18,465 bases of DNA, taken from positions 1-18,465 of the forward strand of contig URYG01000039.1 in the NCBI GenBank assembly GCA_900551985.1, written 5' to 3'. A model generated the notes under the pieces. It made no database searches and was not told the DNA's origin. It saw only the letters and a program-made list of their open reading frames with translations. The translations under genes and the position numbers were made by a program. Positions 6,607 through 17,000 of the stretch are shown here, piece by piece; position 1 is the first letter of the stretch, and each line of letters begins with the position of its first letter. Source of the stretch: an uncultured Prevotella sp. Its GTDB lineage: Bacteria > Bacteroidota > Bacteroidia > Bacteroidales > Bacteroidaceae.

Positions 6607-8332
6607 GAAACTTTTTAGCTCCGATAACGATATCAGAAAGGGAATAGGATTTTTGCCATTGCTGCTATGTCTGCTCCCTACGGCTCAGACAGTGACTCCG
6701 TTATGGTCTGAACCCTTGCTGTATGGTGGTGCCATAGGGAGTGTGTTATGCGCATTCTTTTGTATTTATGGCTTGTGCAGAGGTAAACATTTGCTTTGGC
6801 GATTGGATTTTGTGGATTTGCTGGTGTTTTGTTGGTGGCTGTATGTGCTAGTGCGAGGCTATATGCCATCGGAGGTTCCTTGCGCTCGGCAGGTTGTTAC
6901 CTATACATCTTTGTTCGTATTGTATCTGATGCTGAGGCTTTTATTCATTAGCTTTGCGGTTAGAACAGTAGCTATAGAAAGTGCGCTGTTTTTGGTGTGT
7001 GGATATGAGCTTTTATTGGGGGTGTGGCAATTTTGTGGAGGTGGCTATAATAGTGCTTCCGTTGCAATAAAAGGAAATTTTTTCAATTCAGGACCTTATA
7101 CAGCTTTTATCGCCATTGGAGTGGCGATGGCTATCGTTTGGCTGAGGAAAGAGCAACAGTTCGGTGGATGGAAAAAATCCATCATGATAAAGGGAAATCT
7201 CTTTGTTCTTTTTGTGGGGATGGTCATGCTGGCGTTGATTCGGAGCAGGAGCGCCATCGTGGCTGTAGCGGTAGTGTTGTGCTGGCAATATAGAGGCTTG
7301 ATAAGAAAGTACTGTGTATATTTGACGTTTATGGCAATCGGAATAGGGGCATACTTGTTTTTCTTGAAACAAGGTTCGGCTCTTGGCAGAACGTTCATCT
7401 GGAGGCTTTCTTTGGGCATGTTGACGGATAATGGATGGCTAGGGGCAGGACTGGGGAGCTTTGCTGGCGAATATGGCAAGGTGTTGCAAACTTTCTTTTC
7501 CTCAAAAGACCATATTGTCTCGTATGCTATGAATGCCGATGTTATTGACTATGCATTCTGTGACATATTGCAAGTCGGTGTGGAGCAAGGGTGGATAGGT
7601 GTGATATTCTGCCTAATGACTGTGGGAGTGACGATGTGGCGTTTGCGAAAGATCTCAGTTGTGTTGTTGGGAGGGGCTGTCGCATTGGTGGTCTTCTCCT
7701 TGTTCTCTTATTCTTTTCAATTGTTCCCTTACCAGATGGTTATGGTCGTATTGATGGCGAAGGCTGCCGAGAGGTCTAGCTTGGGTGTTGCTTTTTCGGG
7801 GAGGAAGATAGCTTTGCTCTGCTTGCCGTTGTGTGGCGTGATGGGATTGTGCTACCACTTAGCGAACCGACATTTGCAGGCCCATAGGTCTTATCAGACA
7901 ATGGCAAGGATGACTCATGAAACTTTTTTGCAGGATTATAATCGCTTGCTCCCATTATGTGAAGACGACAAGTACTTCTTGTTTGATTATGCGCATTTGT
8001 TGCGGGCCAACAAACGTTGGATGGATAGCAATGCGATGCTTCGCAGAGGTCTCTTGGTGAGCAATGACCCTATGTTTTGGGTGTTGATGGGCAACAATCA
8101 TCGGGATTTAGGACAATATCGGGAAGCTGAGATTTGTTATGATAAAGCATTCGTTCAAATGCCGAATCGTATTTATCCGCTCTACCAAAAGATGTGCTTG
8201 TATCAGCAGCTGAATCGGCAAGCGGATGCGAGGGTGATTGCTAAGAAAATATTGGACTTTCAGGAAAAGGTGTCATCGCAAGCTGTGAGTGATATGAAAA
8301 AAAATGCAAAAAAATGTCTGAAAAGTTTGTGA
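6605..8332 (+). CDS. Wzy_C/O-antigen-ligase-like membrane protein with C-terminal TPRs
   Basis: The 575-residue protein carries many hydrophobic helices up to about residue 415. It has hallmarks of the O-antigen ligase/Wzy_C family: GNFFNSGPYTAFIAIG, the R-S-R-S-A segment near residue 215, and GRTFIWRLSLGMLTDNGWLG followed by AGLGSFAGEY (from residue 261). The C-terminal part (about 440-575) is soluble and includes a TPR-like unit, DLGQYREAEICYDKAFVQMP. Members join or polymerise lipid-linked glycans in the inner membrane, or glycosylate proteins (PglL type); which applies here cannot be told. GTG is the start because a TAA lies directly upstream in frame and no early ATG follows. The gene trails the transglutaminase gene by 27 bases and looks co-transcribed. 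It is not part of an O-antigen cluster in this window, which makes a role in the peptide locus possible. Confidence 0.75.
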   Translation: MKLFSSDNDIRKGIGFLPLLLCLLPTAQTVTPLWSEPLLYGGAIGSVLCAFFCIYGLCRGKHLLWRLDFVDLLVFCWWLYVLVRGYMPSEVPCARQVVTYTSLFVLYLMLRLLFISFAVRTVAIESALFLVCGYELLLGVWQFCGGGYNSASVAIKGNFFNSGPYTAFIAIGVAMAIVWLRKEQQFGGWKKSIMIKGNLFVLFVGMVMLALIRSRSAIVAVAVVLCWQYRGLIRKYCVYLTFMAIGIGAYLFFLKQGSALGRTFIWRLSLGMLTDNGWLGAGLGSFAGEYGKVLQTFFSSKDHIVSYAMNADVIDYAFCDILQVGVEQGWIGVIFCLMTVGVTMWRLRKISVVLLGGAVALVVFSLFSYSFQLFPYQMVMVVLMAKAAERSSLGVAFSGRKIALLCLPLCGVMGLCYHLANRHLQAHRSYQTMARMTHETFLQDYNRLLPLCEDDKYFLFDYAHLLRANKRWMDSNAMLRRGLLVSNDPMFWVLMGNNHRDLGQYREAEICYDKAFVQMPNRIYPLYQKMCLYQQLNRQADARVIAKKILDFQEKVSSQAVSDMKKNAKKCLKSL

Positions 8333-8357
8333 GTGTCAATATAAAATAGTACTTTTG
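8326..8357 (+). promoter_or_regulatory. Promoter of the efflux operon
   Basis: TTTG (8326-8329) and TACTTTTG (8350-8357) are 20 nt apart and match the Bacteroidetes -33/-7 consensus. The -33 overlaps the last codons of the preceding gene and the -7 is 30 nt before ATG 8388. This gives the pump genes their own transcription start, separate from the peptide cassette. Confidence 0.65.
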
Positions 8358-8387
8358 TAACCAAATCTATAATCGTAAAACTAAACA

Positions 8388-9875
8388 ATGACGAGAATGA
8401 GGAAAACAATCATATTGCTGTTGTTACTATGTGTTGGCTTGACGGCAAGAGCACAAAAAGTAATTTCCTTGAACGATGCTATCCTTATCGCTCAACAGAA
8501 TTCCTATGATGCTCAGTTGGCTCGCTTCAGCTTTTTGTCTAGCTATTGGGCTTATAAGTCGTTTCGGGCAGAACTGCTGCCTTCGGTGAGTCTGACGGGA
8601 GGTCTCATGAACTTCGACCACTCCAGGGTGGAGGCAAGAAACTCCGAGGATGGTAGAATCAACTATGTGGATAATAATTCCCTCACCAATTCGCTGACCT
8701 TGTCGGTGGAGCAGCAAATAGCTTCCTTGGGAGGTACCTTGTCGTTGAAGTCTTATTTGTATCGACTCGACCAGTTCGACTATAAGATGACCACGTACAA
8801 TACCTTGCCTTTGCGCCTGTCTTATTCACAGCCGCTGAGGTCGTACAACGAATTGAAATGGCGCAAGAAAACGGAACCCAAGGAGTTTGAGAAAGCCAAG
8901 AAGGTGTATTTGGAAAAAATGGAGGACATTGCCATACAGGTGGCGACGCTCTATTTCCAAGCCATATCGTCCCAGTCAAACTATAGTCAAAATGTGAGCA
9001 AATATTCTGATTTGGAGGCCCTGTATAAGATTTCGGAGAAGCGTCTTAACTTAGGCACCATTACCAAGAGCGACCTGCTGCAACTGGAATTGTCGAAGCT
9101 GAACACGAAGGTGGAGGTGAACAACTCAAAGATAAAAATGGACGATAGCTTGTTCGACCTCTTTTCCTATCTTCGTGTGACGGATTTCGAGGATGCGAAA
9201 CTCATTCCTCCTGCCAATGTTGCCGATATGGTGCTGAATGCAGACGAGGTGTTGCGAAAGGCGTGGGATAATTCTTCACATTCCTTGACTCAGGAAATCT
9301 CTGTGTTGACGGCGCAGCAAAACCTGGCGCAGGCAAAATCTGCCAAGGGCATCCAGATGAGGCTGAATGCCGAGGTGGGCTTCAATCGCACGGCTGATGG
9401 TTTCGCCGCGGCTTACAGTCATCTGCAAGACAATGAAATCATCGGCTTGACCGTTACCTTGCCTATCTTCGACTGGGGCGTGCAAAAGGGAAAGGTGATG
9501 GTGGCGAAGTCTAACCTGGAACTTGCCAAGACAAAGAAGGAACAGGCTGACCAAGATTATGTGCAAAAGATAAAGCGAGACATCTTGCAATTCAGTTTCC
9601 AATCCGAGCAATGCCGCACTTCGATGCGTGCGCAGGAAATATCCAACGAGAGATATGAGATTACCAAAAAGAGATTCGAGACGGGCAATATATCCGTTAC
9701 GGAACTCAATACTGCCATCCAAGAACTAGAGACCGCCAAGTCGCAATATATTAGCCAACTTCAGACGTATTGGTCTTATTATTATACATTGCGTAAATAC
9801 ACCCTGTACGACTGGGATAAGCATCAAGACTTAACGGTTGATTTTGATAAATTGGTTCAAACAAACGGAAAATAA
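8388..9875 (+). CDS. TolC-family outer membrane efflux protein
   Basis: The 495-residue protein has a cleavable signal (MTRMRKT, hydrophobic core, A-R-A|Q at 22/23) and two similar halves rich in long amphipathic helices. Examples are KVISLNDAILIAQQNSYDAQ at the start of the first half and GLTVTLPIFDWGVQKGKVMV in the second, the latter being the typical P-[IL]-F-[DN]-x-G motif of outer membrane efflux proteins. It should form the trimeric outer membrane channel of the tripartite pump encoded downstream. The adaptor gene overlaps its stop codon by one base. In-frame ATG 8397 is an alternative start that keeps the signal peptide. The substrate cannot be inferred. Confidence 0.9.
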   Translation: MTRMRKTIILLLLLCVGLTARAQKVISLNDAILIAQQNSYDAQLARFSFLSSYWAYKSFRAELLPSVSLTGGLMNFDHSRVEARNSEDGRINYVDNNSLTNSLTLSVEQQIASLGGTLSLKSYLYRLDQFDYKMTTYNTLPLRLSYSQPLRSYNELKWRKKTEPKEFEKAKKVYLEKMEDIAIQVATLYFQAISSQSNYSQNVSKYSDLEALYKISEKRLNLGTITKSDLLQLELSKLNTKVEVNNSKIKMDDSLFDLFSYLRVTDFEDAKLIPPANVADMVLNADEVLRKAWDNSSHSLTQEISVLTAQQNLAQAKSAKGIQMRLNAEVGFNRTADGFAAAYSHLQDNEIIGLTVTLPIFDWGVQKGKVMVAKSNLELAKTKKEQADQDYVQKIKRDILQFSFQSEQCRTSMRAQEISNERYEITKKRFETGNISVTELNTAIQELETAKSQYISQLQTYWSYYYTLRKYTLYDWDKHQDLTVDFDKLVQTNGK

Positions 9876-10960
9876 TGAAGATGAAAATAAAAAATGTGAT
9901 ATGGGCTGCGCTTATCGTGGTGTCGGCATTGAACTCCTCTTGCCGACAGAAGACGAATGCGGAGGAAGAAAAAATGGTAAACGCTGAAAGTATTCCTACT
10001 GATGTTTATGTGGATACGATAAAATTACATCGGCAGACGTTTCATCGCCAGTTGATATGCAATGGCAAGCTGAGGGCTATCGAGAAATGCGAGCTTGCCT
10101 TTACCGATGGAGGCATCGTGAAGGGGGTGTATGTGCATAATGGCTGCAGGGTGGCTAAGGGACAATTGATAGCCAAAACCGATGGTGGCGACGCCGCTCT
10201 GGAAGTGGAGAAGGCTACCAAGCAACTGGAAAAGGCAAAGGTAGATTTGGCCGACAGGCTCATCGGATTGGGATATGATGGCATTTCTGCCAACGTGCCT
10301 GCCGATGTGATGCACCGTGCCAAGGTGGCATCGGGGTATTATCTGGCCCAATACCAGTTGCAGTCGGCTCGCAACAGTATGGACAAATGTGCGCTTGTGG
10401 CTCCTTTTGCCGGAAGAATCGCCGATTTGGAAAATAAGCGCAACCAACGTTTGGATAAGCTCTGCACAGTCATCAACGATACGCAACTCGATGTGGAGTT
10501 TAGTGTGTTGGAGGCTGAAATCAAGAATATCCACAAGGGGCAGAAGGTGATAGTGAGTCCTTTTGTTGACGAGACGGCTCAGCATGCGGGTACGGTAACA
10601 AATATCAACCCAACCGTGAGCGAGAAGGGACTCATCAAGATAACGGCTCGCATTCCTAATCCTTCGGGGAAAATGCTCGATGGCATGAATGTGAAAGTTA
10701 TCATAGAGAATGATGTGGCTCAATCGTTTGTGGTGCCTAAGGATGCTGTGGTGGAACGTGATGGCTATCATGTGGTCTTTCTCTACAAGGATGGCGAGGC
10801 TGTGTGGACATACGTGGATATCGCTTATAGCAACATTGGCTCATACGCCATCAAGGGCTGCGAACGCAAGGAGACGGAGTTGCATGCGGGAGATGTGGTC
10901 ATCACTTCCGGCAACCTGAATCTGGCTGATGGAACGAAGGTGAAAATCAAGAAGAGATAA
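9875..10960 (+). CDS. RND efflux periplasmic adaptor (HlyD/MFP family), lipoprotein
   Basis: The 361-residue adaptor starts at the ATG sharing a base with the upstream stop. It carries a signal with S-S-C (Cys23), so it is probably lipid-anchored. The order of domains is classic. A lipoyl-like half (ELAFTDGGIVKGVYVHNGCR, about 65-90) is followed by a helical hairpin (about 100-170) and the second lipoyl half (CALVAPFAGRIADLENKRNQ). A beta-barrel contains GQKVIVSPF, and the membrane-proximal end contains VVPKDAVVERDGYHVVFLYK. It links the pump to the TolC channel. The helical hairpin is short, as in adaptors that rely on long TolC helices. No substrate information is visible. Confidence 0.9.
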   Translation: MKMKIKNVIWAALIVVSALNSSCRQKTNAEEEKMVNAESIPTDVYVDTIKLHRQTFHRQLICNGKLRAIEKCELAFTDGGIVKGVYVHNGCRVAKGQLIAKTDGGDAALEVEKATKQLEKAKVDLADRLIGLGYDGISANVPADVMHRAKVASGYYLAQYQLQSARNSMDKCALVAPFAGRIADLENKRNQRLDKLCTVINDTQLDVEFSVLEAEIKNIHKGQKVIVSPFVDETAQHAGTVTNINPTVSEKGLIKITARIPNPSGKMLDGMNVKVIIENDVAQSFVVPKDAVVERDGYHVVFLYKDGEAVWTYVDIAYSNIGSYAIKGCERKETELHAGDVVITSGNLNLADGTKVKIKKR

Positions 10961-10975
10961 AAACTGTCAACGCCT

Positions 10976-13900
10976 ATGATTAAGTATTTGATTCACCGTC
11001 CGGTGGCGGTAACGATGATACTGATTGCCCTGGTGGTGATTGGCATCGTCGGCATCAAGAACATTCCCGTATCGCTGATGCCCGACATAGACATTCCGCA
11101 GATTACCGTGCAGGAGAGTATGCCAGGTTGCTCTGCGCAAGAGATGGAAAAACGTGTGATAGCTCCCCTTAGGGGGCAGCTTGCGCAAGTGTCGGGCGTG
11201 AAGAGCATCAGCTCAGACTCTCGAATGGATGTGGGAAATATCTTGTTGAAGTTTGAGCCTGGTGCCAACATCGACATGCTTTTCATCGAGGTAAATGAGA
11301 AAATCGACATGGCGATGGGAAATATGCCGAAGGATGTGGTTCGTCCCAAGGTCATCAAGGCGAGTGCTTCGGATATTCCTGCCTTTTTCCTCAACGTCTC
11401 TTTCCGTGGTGAACCATCGGGGCAGGAGGCTTCGGCAAAGTTTGCCCAACTGAGCGACTTTGCCCGAAATGTGGTGTGCCGTCGCCTGGAGCAGTTACCG
11501 TCCACAGCCATGGTGGATATGAGCGGACTGACTACCTCCGAGATTCAGTGTGTGCCTGATGCGGACAAACTGGCGGCTTTGGGCATCACGGTGGAGGAGT
11601 TGCAGCGAGCCTTGGCTGAGAATGACATCCGATTGTCTGCCCTTACGGTGGTTGATGGCATTTACCAGTATAATGTGCATTTCGACAGTCAGATTCTGAC
11701 GGTGGATGATGTGCGCAATGTTTATATCAACCATGAGGGGCGGATGCTCCAGCTCAAGGACTTGTGTAAGATAGAGGAGCATCCTGCCATACGCAGAAAC
11801 ATCGTCAGGCATAATGGGAAGAATTGCGTTACCTTGTGCATCATCAAGCAGAATGATGCACAGATGGATGAGCTGAAGAGCGAGGTGGACAATGTGATTG
11901 CCGACCTGGAGAAAACTTATCCTGATTTGGAATTTGACATAACTAGAGACCAAACGGAGTTGTTGTCTTATTCTATCAACAATTTGGAGTGGAACCTTTT
12001 GGCGGCAGCCTTTTTTACCTTGTTGGTCTTGTTGTTCTTTATGCGTAAGTGGCGCTTGGCTATGTTGGTGGCATTGTCCATCCCATTGTCTCTGCTCATC
12101 ACGCTGTTGGCATTCAAGTTGTTGGGCATCTCCCTCAACATCATATCCTTGTCGGGATTGATTCTGGGTGTGGGTATGATTGTGGATAACTCCATCATTG
12201 TGATAGACAACATCTTGCAGAAATTGCATGGTGGCAATACCTTGGCTGAGGCGATATGCCAGGGAACCGCAGAGGTGTTTACGCCGATGTTGAGTTCTGT
12301 ATTGACCACTTGCAGTGTTTTCGTGCCGTTGATTTTTATCGGTGGAATGACGGGTGCTTTGTTCTACGACCAGAGTATGGGCATTGCCATAGCCCTTTTT
12401 GCGTCGTTGGCTGTAAGTATGATCGTGCTGCCTGTATATTTCAAGGTGCTATATCAAAAGGTGCACAAGCGCAAGCTTGAGAAGGGCGAGGCTTTGGTGG
12501 CAGATGACGAGAAAAACGTGACGAAAACGAATCTGGCGATTTTACGCTGGTATGAGAAGACGCAGAGCTGGATGTTTGCTCATTTGCGCCTCTGTCTCTT
12601 CTTGTTCTTGCTCTCTGCCCCGGGACTCGTGGTGATGTTTTTAATCTCCGAGAAAAGACAAATGCCGGAGGTGAGCTATACGGATGCCATCATGTATGTG
12701 GATTGGAACGCGGGCATCTCGGTGCAAGAGAACGATAGGAGGATTAGCCAAGTGCTGGAGCATTGCAAGAAAGGGGTGGAAGCGACAACCTCGATGGTGG
12801 GTACGCAAGACTTTTTGCTGTTCCATACCCAAGACATTACCTCTTCCGAGGCATTGGTGTATTTTAAGTGTGAGTCGGTGGATGAGTTCTTGCAAGCCAA
12901 GAAGCGATTGCAGTCGTATGTGGCTGAGGCTTATCCCGATGCGTCTGTCTCGTTCTCTCCTTCGGGCAACCTGTTCGATATGATATTCTCTTCTGGGGAA
13001 CCTGAGTTGCGATTGAAGTTGCAAGACGCTGGGGGGCATCGCCCTACGGTGTCGCAGGCTATGGCTTTCACCGACAGTTTGCGCCAGCATTTCCCTGAAG
13101 TGATGATTCCACCTGTGGTGACGGAGGAGAATTTGCAGTTGGTGGCTGATGTGGAGCAGATGACCATTTATGGCATCTCATATACCCAACTGTGTGATAG
13201 GTTGCGCCAGATATCGGGAACCAACGAGGCTTTGCGCATCAACCAAGGTGCGGGAAGCGTGCCTGTGGTGATAGGTTCGTCGAAGGCGGACAGGGAGTCG
13301 ATATTGTCGTCTTCCATTGATGCCAAGGATGGGGTGAGCATACCTTTGAGCCTGTTGCTGAAGGAGCGTATGGTGTATGACTATAAGCATCTGTATGGCT
13401 CGGAGGGGGGCGAGTACCAACCTATTGACATACAAGCCTCTGGTAAGGAGGTGAGACGGATTTTGAATTTTGTGTCGCAATACGAGGCTCAGCATGACGA
13501 TGTGAGGATTGTTGCCAGTGGCGACTATTTCTCCAGCCGACAGATGATCATGGGCTTGGTTTGGATTTTGGTCGTGGCCTTGCTTCTCTTGTATTTCATC
13601 TTGGCGGCACAGTTTGAGAGTATGATACAGCCAGCCATCATCTTGTCGGAAATCGTGCTGGATGTGTTCTGCGTGTTGTTGGTGTTGTGGTTGCTCGGAA
13701 TGTCCATCGACATCATGTCGATGACCGGTGTCATCGTGATGGCGGGCATTGTCATCAACGACTCTATCTTGAAGATCGACACCATCAATCATCATCGCCG
13801 TGAAGGGAAGCCGCTGATGGAGGCGATAGAGCGGGCGGGGCATGAGCGTCTGATGCCTATCATCATGACTTCGCTGACCACCATTTTCTCTTTGTTGCCA

Positions 13901-14056
13901 TTTATGTCGAGAGGCTCCATAGGTGCCGACATGCAATTCCCGTTGTCGCTAGCCATCCTCATAGGCATGGTGATAGGCACTTTGGTGAGCATCTTCTTTG
14001 TGCCAATCCTCTATTACTCAATATATAGAAAGAAAACAGACAAAACGAAAAATTGA
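10976..14056 (+). CDS. RND efflux pump permease (first of a pair)
   Basis: At 1026 residues this is the normal length for AcrB-type permeases. TM1 lies at about residues 9-27, a porter domain follows, TM2-6 lie at about 332-498, TM7 at about 535-558, then a second porter domain and TM8-12 at about 857-1018. TM4 reads GVGMIVDNSIIVIDN: Asp404 is present but the second acidic residue of AcrB (DD) is Asn405. In TM10, where AcrB has the relay Lys, the sequence is VINDSIL (Asn928-Asp929), a pattern known from HAE1-type pumps. It should be a proton-driven inner membrane transporter coupled to the upstream adaptor and TolC protein. Its stop is 6 bases from the next permease start, so the two are co-translated. 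Substrate unknown. Confidence 0.9.
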   Translation: MIKYLIHRPVAVTMILIALVVIGIVGIKNIPVSLMPDIDIPQITVQESMPGCSAQEMEKRVIAPLRGQLAQVSGVKSISSDSRMDVGNILLKFEPGANIDMLFIEVNEKIDMAMGNMPKDVVRPKVIKASASDIPAFFLNVSFRGEPSGQEASAKFAQLSDFARNVVCRRLEQLPSTAMVDMSGLTTSEIQCVPDADKLAALGITVEELQRALAENDIRLSALTVVDGIYQYNVHFDSQILTVDDVRNVYINHEGRMLQLKDLCKIEEHPAIRRNIVRHNGKNCVTLCIIKQNDAQMDELKSEVDNVIADLEKTYPDLEFDITRDQTELLSYSINNLEWNLLAAAFFTLLVLLFFMRKWRLAMLVALSIPLSLLITLLAFKLLGISLNIISLSGLILGVGMIVDNSIIVIDNILQKLHGGNTLAEAICQGTAEVFTPMLSSVLTTCSVFVPLIFIGGMTGALFYDQSMGIAIALFASLAVSMIVLPVYFKVLYQKVHKRKLEKGEALVADDEKNVTKTNLAILRWYEKTQSWMFAHLRLCLFLFLLSAPGLVVMFLISEKRQMPEVSYTDAIMYVDWNAGISVQENDRRISQVLEHCKKGVEATTSMVGTQDFLLFHTQDITSSEALVYFKCESVDEFLQAKKRLQSYVAEAYPDASVSFSPSGNLFDMIFSSGEPELRLKLQDAGGHRPTVSQAMAFTDSLRQHFPEVMIPPVVTEENLQLVADVEQMTIYGISYTQLCDRLRQISGTNEALRINQGAGSVPVVIGSSKADRESILSSSIDAKDGVSIPLSLLLKERMVYDYKHLYGSEGGEYQPIDIQASGKEVRRILNFVSQYEAQHDDVRIVASGDYFSSRQMIMGLVWILVVALLLLYFILAAQFESMIQPAIILSEIVLDVFCVLLVLWLLGMSIDIMSMTGVIVMAGIVINDSILKIDTINHHRREGKPLMEAIERAGHERLMPIIMTSLTTIFSLLPFMSRGSIGADMQFPLSLAILIGMVIGTLVSIFFVPILYYSIYRKKTDKTKN

Positions 14057-14062
14057 TATACG

Positions 14063-17000
14063 ATGAAACTATCCTCTTTTAGTGTGATATTGACTTTCGT
14101 CATCTTGATGATTATTGGCGTGGCGTTGGCTCCCCTCATCGACGTGGGGACTGAGCCGACACCACGACAGGGCAAGCGCATGACCATCAAGTACGAGTGG
14201 CCTCATGTGTCGGCAAAGGTGGTGGAGCAGAATCTCACCTCGCCGATAGAGGGAATGGTGTCTGCGCTGAAAGGGGTGGAGAGTGTTTCTTCCAAGTCTT
14301 ATTTTGGCAAAAGTGAAATCGTGGTCAATCTGAAGGAGAATGTGGATGTGTCCTCCGTCAGGTTCGAGATTTCTTCCTTGTTGCGACAGTCGCACGAGCG
14401 ATTGCCGAAGGGCGTTTCTTATCCTACGCTGATGGGAGGCGAGGTGGTCAGCGGCATGGCATCGCACAATGCCCAAAAACTGTTGCTGACTTACCTGGTG
14501 AATGCCGACATACAGCCCGAGTTGATTAAGAACTTTGTGAAGGAGAATGTGGTCAGGCAACTGGAGGCAGTGGATGGCGTTAACAAGGTGGAAGTGACTG
14601 GCACGACGGATACATACGTGGAGATAAGTTATGACCCGATGGCTCTTTCTGCATACGGCATCACGTCGAACGACATAGCCAATGGCATTCGCAACTATAT
14701 CGGGCAGGATGAAATCATCGGTACGGTGATGCACACCACGGCGCAGGGAAACCAAGAGAAGATTGCCTTGCATCTCACCACCGAGTTGTTTGGAAAACCT
14801 TTGGGTGAGATGCCTTTGAAAAACATAGATGGAAAGGTGGTTTATCTGAACGATTTAGCTGCCGTGCAAGTGAAGAACCAGAATCCCGACAGCTATTATC
14901 GGGTAAATGGTTTGAACACGGTATATATCAACGTTTATATTCCTTCGGATGGCAAGACCGTGAGGATGTCGGATGTCGTGCAGGAGAAGATGGAGCAGCT
15001 GAAGGCTGGCATTCATCAGAAGGTGTATTTCCAGTTGTCGTATGACAGTGCCAAGCAACAGCGAGAGGAGATGTCGAAGTTGCTGAGAAGGACATTGATG
15101 TCGCTTGCCATCCTGCTGGTGTTTGTCTGGCTTACCAACCGAGACTGGAAATATCTGGCTATCGTTGCTTCCACATTGGCTGCCAATCTGTTGATAGCCA
15201 TCATCGTGTTTTGGTTGTTCGACATCAAGCTGCACATTTATTCCTTGGCAGGAATCACCGTCTCTTTAGGACTTATCATTGACTCTACGATTGTGATGGT
15301 CGATCATTATGGTTATTATCACAACCGCAAGGCTTTCTTGTCGTTGTTGGCGGCTATGCTCACCACGATAGGGTCTATGGTGGTCATTTTTTTCCTTCCT
15401 AAGGAATTGCAGCAAGACTTGTACGATTTCGCTTGGATAGTCATCATCAATCTGGTGGTGTCTTTGGTCGTGGCGTTGTTTTTTGTGCCAGCCATCATCG
15501 ACCGTTGGCAATATAGCAGCCAAAGGCAACATCTCTGGTTGGGTAGGGTGGTCGTTAGATACAATCGCTTCTACTGCCGTTATATCGCATTCACCTCCCA
15601 TCGTAAATGGGTGTATTATGTCTTGTTGGTGTTGGCATTCGGCATTCCATTCCAATTCTTGCCGGATCGCTTGGGGACGGATAGCGAAGCTGACGGAACG
15701 GAACAGGCGGATGATGAACATTTGCCTTGGTATGACGTGCTTTATAACCAGACATTTGGCAACCAAAAGTTTGTGGATACATACAAGCCGTTGTTGTCGG
15801 AATGGTTGGGAGGCACCGTGCAGATGTTTGCCGATTATTTGGATGAGGATAGCCGTCGGAGTGATGAGAATGCGGAAAAGGTATTGCACATTCGAGCACA
15901 GATGCCTGTGGGCGGTACAGCCGTGCAGCTTAACCCCAAGATGATGATTGTGGAGGAAACGCTGAAGAAATATAAGGAAATCAAGGAGTTTGTCACTCGC
16001 ATTGATAAGAGAAATGGCGAAATCGTTGTTCACTTCAAACAGGGTGTTGACAAGACCTCTTTCCCATATCGCCTGGAAAATGAGGTGATAGGCAAGGTGA
16101 TAACGATTGGCGGCGCTGACTGGAGCACTTATGGCGTGAGCGAGCGAGGGTTTAGCAATGCCCTGAACTTGCTGTATCGCAGCAATCGCTTGACGCTTTC
16201 TGGCTATAATTACGACCAGCTCTATCGTCTGGCAGAGGACGTGTGCCGCTATATGAGAAAAAATCCACGTGTGCAGGACTTGACCATTGAGACTCCGGGC
16301 TTTGAAAACCAAGAGCCTGAATTCTTCATGGACTACAAAAAGGGGCAAATGGCTCTTTATCAGGTGGATGTGGATGATGCGCATGGATCGCTGGAAAATA
16401 TCTTGATGTCTAGCTATGTAGGGTATTATAAGGATAACAACATAGAGTCTGACGTATATCTCAAGCCCTTGCCTCAAACGTCTTTTGACTTGTGGCATGT
16501 GGAAAACGAGCAGGTGAAGGTGGACTCAAGTGAGCTGTTTGTGCCAGAGGCGATGAAGATGGAACGCCGTGAGGCGAAGAATGTCATTCCTAAGAAAAAC
16601 CAGGAGTATATGCTGAATGTGGCATTCAATGTGATGGGTTCTTATACCTACTCATCCGAGTATATAGACGGAGTGCTCAAGTATTTCAATAAGACTTTGC
16701 CTGTGGGGTATCGTTGCGAGAATACTTCTTACCACAGGTCTATCAATGAGAAATCCAATTATTGGTTGCTTTTCTTGATAGTGGTGATCGTGTTCTTTAT
16801 TTGTGCCATTCAGTTTGAGTCTGTTCGCCAGTCGCTGGTGATAGTTTCCGTCATTCCTGTGGCGTTGATAGGCAGTTTCCTTACTTTCTGTTTTACGGAG
16901 ATTCCTTTTGGCAGTGGAGGCTTCGCTTCCTTGGTATTGCTGATTGGTATAGTCGTGAACTCGGGCATTTACATTTTGAGTCAATATAACAATATGCATC

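Noticed and set aside
10025..10771. 248-codon minus-strand open frame antisense to the adaptor gene
   Set aside because: Entirely within the adaptor coding sequence, low-information composition, no promoter.
13178..13936. 252-codon minus-strand open frame antisense to the first RND gene
   Set aside because: Shadow of the TM8-12 coding region; very rich in His, Gln and Asp with no recognisable domain.
15266..16498. 410-codon minus-strand open frame antisense to the second RND gene
   Set aside because: It lies wholly inside a well-supported RND gene, has His/Gln/Arg-rich content typical of antisense reading, and matches no family.
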